Shown here one piece after another: positions 5,278 to 6,150 of a stretch of 6,150 nt of DNA. The number at the start of each line of letters is the position of its first letter. Positions within the stretch are counted from its first letter, which is position 1. This DNA is from Dehalococcoides sp. (GTDB lineage: Bacteria; Chloroflexota; Dehalococcoidia; Dehalococcoidales; RBG-16-60-22). Location of the stretch: assembly GCA_030665795.1 (NCBI GenBank), contig DAOUZD010000048.1, forward strand, positions 1 through 6,150, written 5' to 3'. The notes beneath the pieces were generated by a model. The model searched no databases. It worked only from the letters and a program-made list of their open reading frames with translations, and was not told where the DNA came from. The position numbers were made by a program, and so were the translations under genes.

Positions 5278-5499
5278 ATGCACCCCACCGCACATCGTAC
5301 TTCGCCAAATGGCGAATGTCAATATGTGGAAAACCTTTACTATCCCGCAAGTATTAGTTCCGTGAGTGTTTACCAAAATGAAGAAAATACTCTATTTATT
5401 GAGTTTATTGCTAATTATGATGTCGATGTTGAATTCTTTATTTCTAAAGCTGATTACTATACTTTAGACGAGGAGAAAGATAAGTTCTATATATATTAG
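5278..5499 (+). CDS. Small AT-rich hypothetical protein, possibly a truncated C-terminal domain
   Basis: The only plus-strand protein ORF I would retain. The product is about 73 residues from ATG 5278; TTG at 5269 would add three. Its second half looks like an alternating beta-strand domain with acidic turns (SVSVYQNEENTLFIEFIANY, then DVDVEFFISKADYY and LDEEKDKFYIY). The coding sequence is markedly richer in A and T than its neighbours, especially from about 5380 on, which suggests transfer. No ribosome binding site precedes either start and the frame is closed just upstream, so it may be the C-terminal remnant of a larger protein. The strand-rich acidic end vaguely recalls the tail domain of some PIN-domain proteins, but I cannot support that. 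A perfect 16-base inverted repeat lies within its 5' end (5301-5316). It converges on the GNAT-like gene. Confidence 0.4.
   Translation: MHPTAHRTSPNGECQYVENLYYPASISSVSVYQNEENTLFIEFIANYDVDVEFFISKADYYTLDEEKDKFYIY
5301..5316. repeat. Perfect 7-2-7 inverted repeat
   Basis: TTCGCCA and TGGCGAA flank AA. The repeat is GC-rich in an AT-rich setting and looks like a dyad operator. It falls within the first codons of the plus-strand ORF (T-S-P-N-G-E), so either the ORF starts later (for example at GTG 5326) or the repeat is coincidental. Confidence 0.4.
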
Positions 5500-5512
5500 C
5501 GATTGTACTTTA

Positions 5513-5545
5513 TGACTGCTTGTTACTTTGGATGTTAAGCAATCA
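5513..5545. terminator. Possible shared hairpin between convergent genes
   Basis: TGACTGCTT (5513-5521) and AAGCAATCA (5537-5545) can form a nine-pair stem with a 15-base loop. On the minus strand the odd position becomes a U-G pair, and on the plus strand an A-C mismatch. It overlaps the stop codon of the GNAT-like gene and lies between two convergent ORFs, but no U-run follows on either side. Confidence 0.3.
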
Positions 5546-6150
5546 CCTTAGGGGTAAATCATAGATACGCCATCTCTTGTAGTATTTACCGCCAAAAACG
5601 TTGATGACCTTAATGATGGCCTCATTATCTTCAAGGAGTAATGAAGCGTCGCATTCCAGGTAGTGCCGTGGCAAAATGTAATCGGCGAGCTCATTAGCCA
5701 GTAGTGCCGGAATTGCTAAGTTCCGAAATTCAGGTATAATGCCAAAGAACATACCTCTGGTACGGGGTATACGCCGACGCATAATTAGCAATCTTACCAA
5801 CCGTACCAAGTCTGAATCACCGTACCAACGCCAGCGAGGACGTAGAGCATAATTCGGGTCAGGGATAACTGCCATTACGGCAGCAGGTTTCCCATTGATA
5901 AAGGCAAATCGGACAAGACTAGGGTCTATAATAAGACGTAAGGAATCGGCGATAGAGTCTCCTTCTTCGGCGGGGATAGGCAGGAACCCCCAGTTTTGTG
6001 CCCAGGCCTCGTTATAGATTTTCAAAATCAGGCGGACTTCTGCTTTCAATTCCTTCAAGATAAGCGCTCTAGTTTCAATATTCAGATTCTTATTTACTTT
6101 CTGAGCCAGTCTTCTCACAAGTGATATATGGCTGTTATCCCGGTCAAAAA
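5543..6150 (-). CDS. GNAT-superfamily N-acetyltransferase-like protein, C-terminal part (cut by right window edge)
   Basis: About 201 residues are visible, and the frame stays open through the right edge, so the GTG at 6118 is not the true start. The signature YNEAWAQNWGFLPI (about 55 residues into the visible part) is typical of a GNAT-related family of roughly 370-400 residues whose N-terminal half lies before it. Then come LIIDPSLVRFAFINGKPAAV (beta strands), a basic RRRIPRTRG segment, the acetyl-CoA-binding region GIIPEFRNLAIPALLANELA, and the conserved tail LLEDNEAIIKVINVFGGKYY followed by KRWRIYDLPL. The usual R/Q-x-x-G-x-G/A loop reads R-N-L-A-I, a degenerate form seen in some members; whether it binds acetyl-CoA is uncertain. 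No substrate is known for this family. The stop codon lies within a possible hairpin, and the promoter is outside the window. Confidence 0.78.
   Translation of the reverse strand, partial: FDRDNSHISLVRRLAQKVNKNLNIETRALILKELKAEVRLILKIYNEAWAQNWGFLPIPAEEGDSIADSLRLIIDPSLVRFAFINGKPAAVMAVIPDPNYALRPRWRWYGDSDLVRLVRLLIMRRRIPRTRGMFFGIIPEFRNLAIPALLANELADYILPRHYLECDASLLLEDNEAIIKVINVFGGKYYKRWRIYDLPLR

Noticed and set aside
1..6150. CRISPR array or tandem repeat locus
   Set aside because: No regularly spaced direct repeats were found on reading through both strands.

Overview
The window is a bacterial chromosomal segment of moderate GC. Almost every protein gene lies on the minus strand. Three things hint at a Chloroflexota (Dehalococcoidia-like) source: the style of a tyrosine-recombinase remnant, the two-part GNAT protein at the right edge, and the mix of small transporters and hydrolases. 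I hold this assignment loosely, because no marker gene is present.

Layout from left to right. (1) 1-257: N-terminus of a MATE-family efflux transporter, cut by the left edge and apparently starting at CTG. (2) 272-1072: a serine alpha/beta hydrolase of the ABHD/Bem46 type, 14 bases upstream of the MATE gene and sharing its promoter (1155-1183). (3) 1479-2780: an MFS drug-antiporter-like transporter (DHA1/TetA type) with its own promoter (2831-2859). (4) 2860-3345: about 490 bases with no gene I can support. (5) 3346-4137: a second alpha/beta hydrolase with a very strong ribosome binding site, a TATAAT box and an 11-base palindrome at the expected transcription start. (6) 4287-4755: what looks like the wreck of an integrated element on the plus strand. 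It holds a helix-turn-helix C-terminal fragment, a 3' fragment of a tRNA-Lys-like gene lacking its 5' half, and a tyrosine integrase fragment immediately after it; a second, degenerate tRNA 3'-end-like sequence sits on the minus strand. (7) 4777-5176: a minus-strand pair made of a 47-residue protein and an 81-residue two-helix membrane protein, with a 7-2-7 inverted repeat just upstream. (8) 5278-5499: a small AT-rich plus-strand ORF without a ribosome binding site, containing a second 7-2-7 inverted repeat. (9) 5543-6150: the C-terminal half of a GNAT-fold protein, running off the right edge.

Working together: the hydrolase-MATE pair and the separately transcribed MFS gene form a small export/detoxification neighbourhood, but the substrates cannot be read from sequence. 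The most interesting part is 4260-5550. tRNA-derived and recombinase-derived scars there lie next to short ORFs that look acquired or decaying, which suggests an old island boundary. I do not see a complete new system; the small two-gene unit at 4777-5176 is the best candidate for something undescribed.
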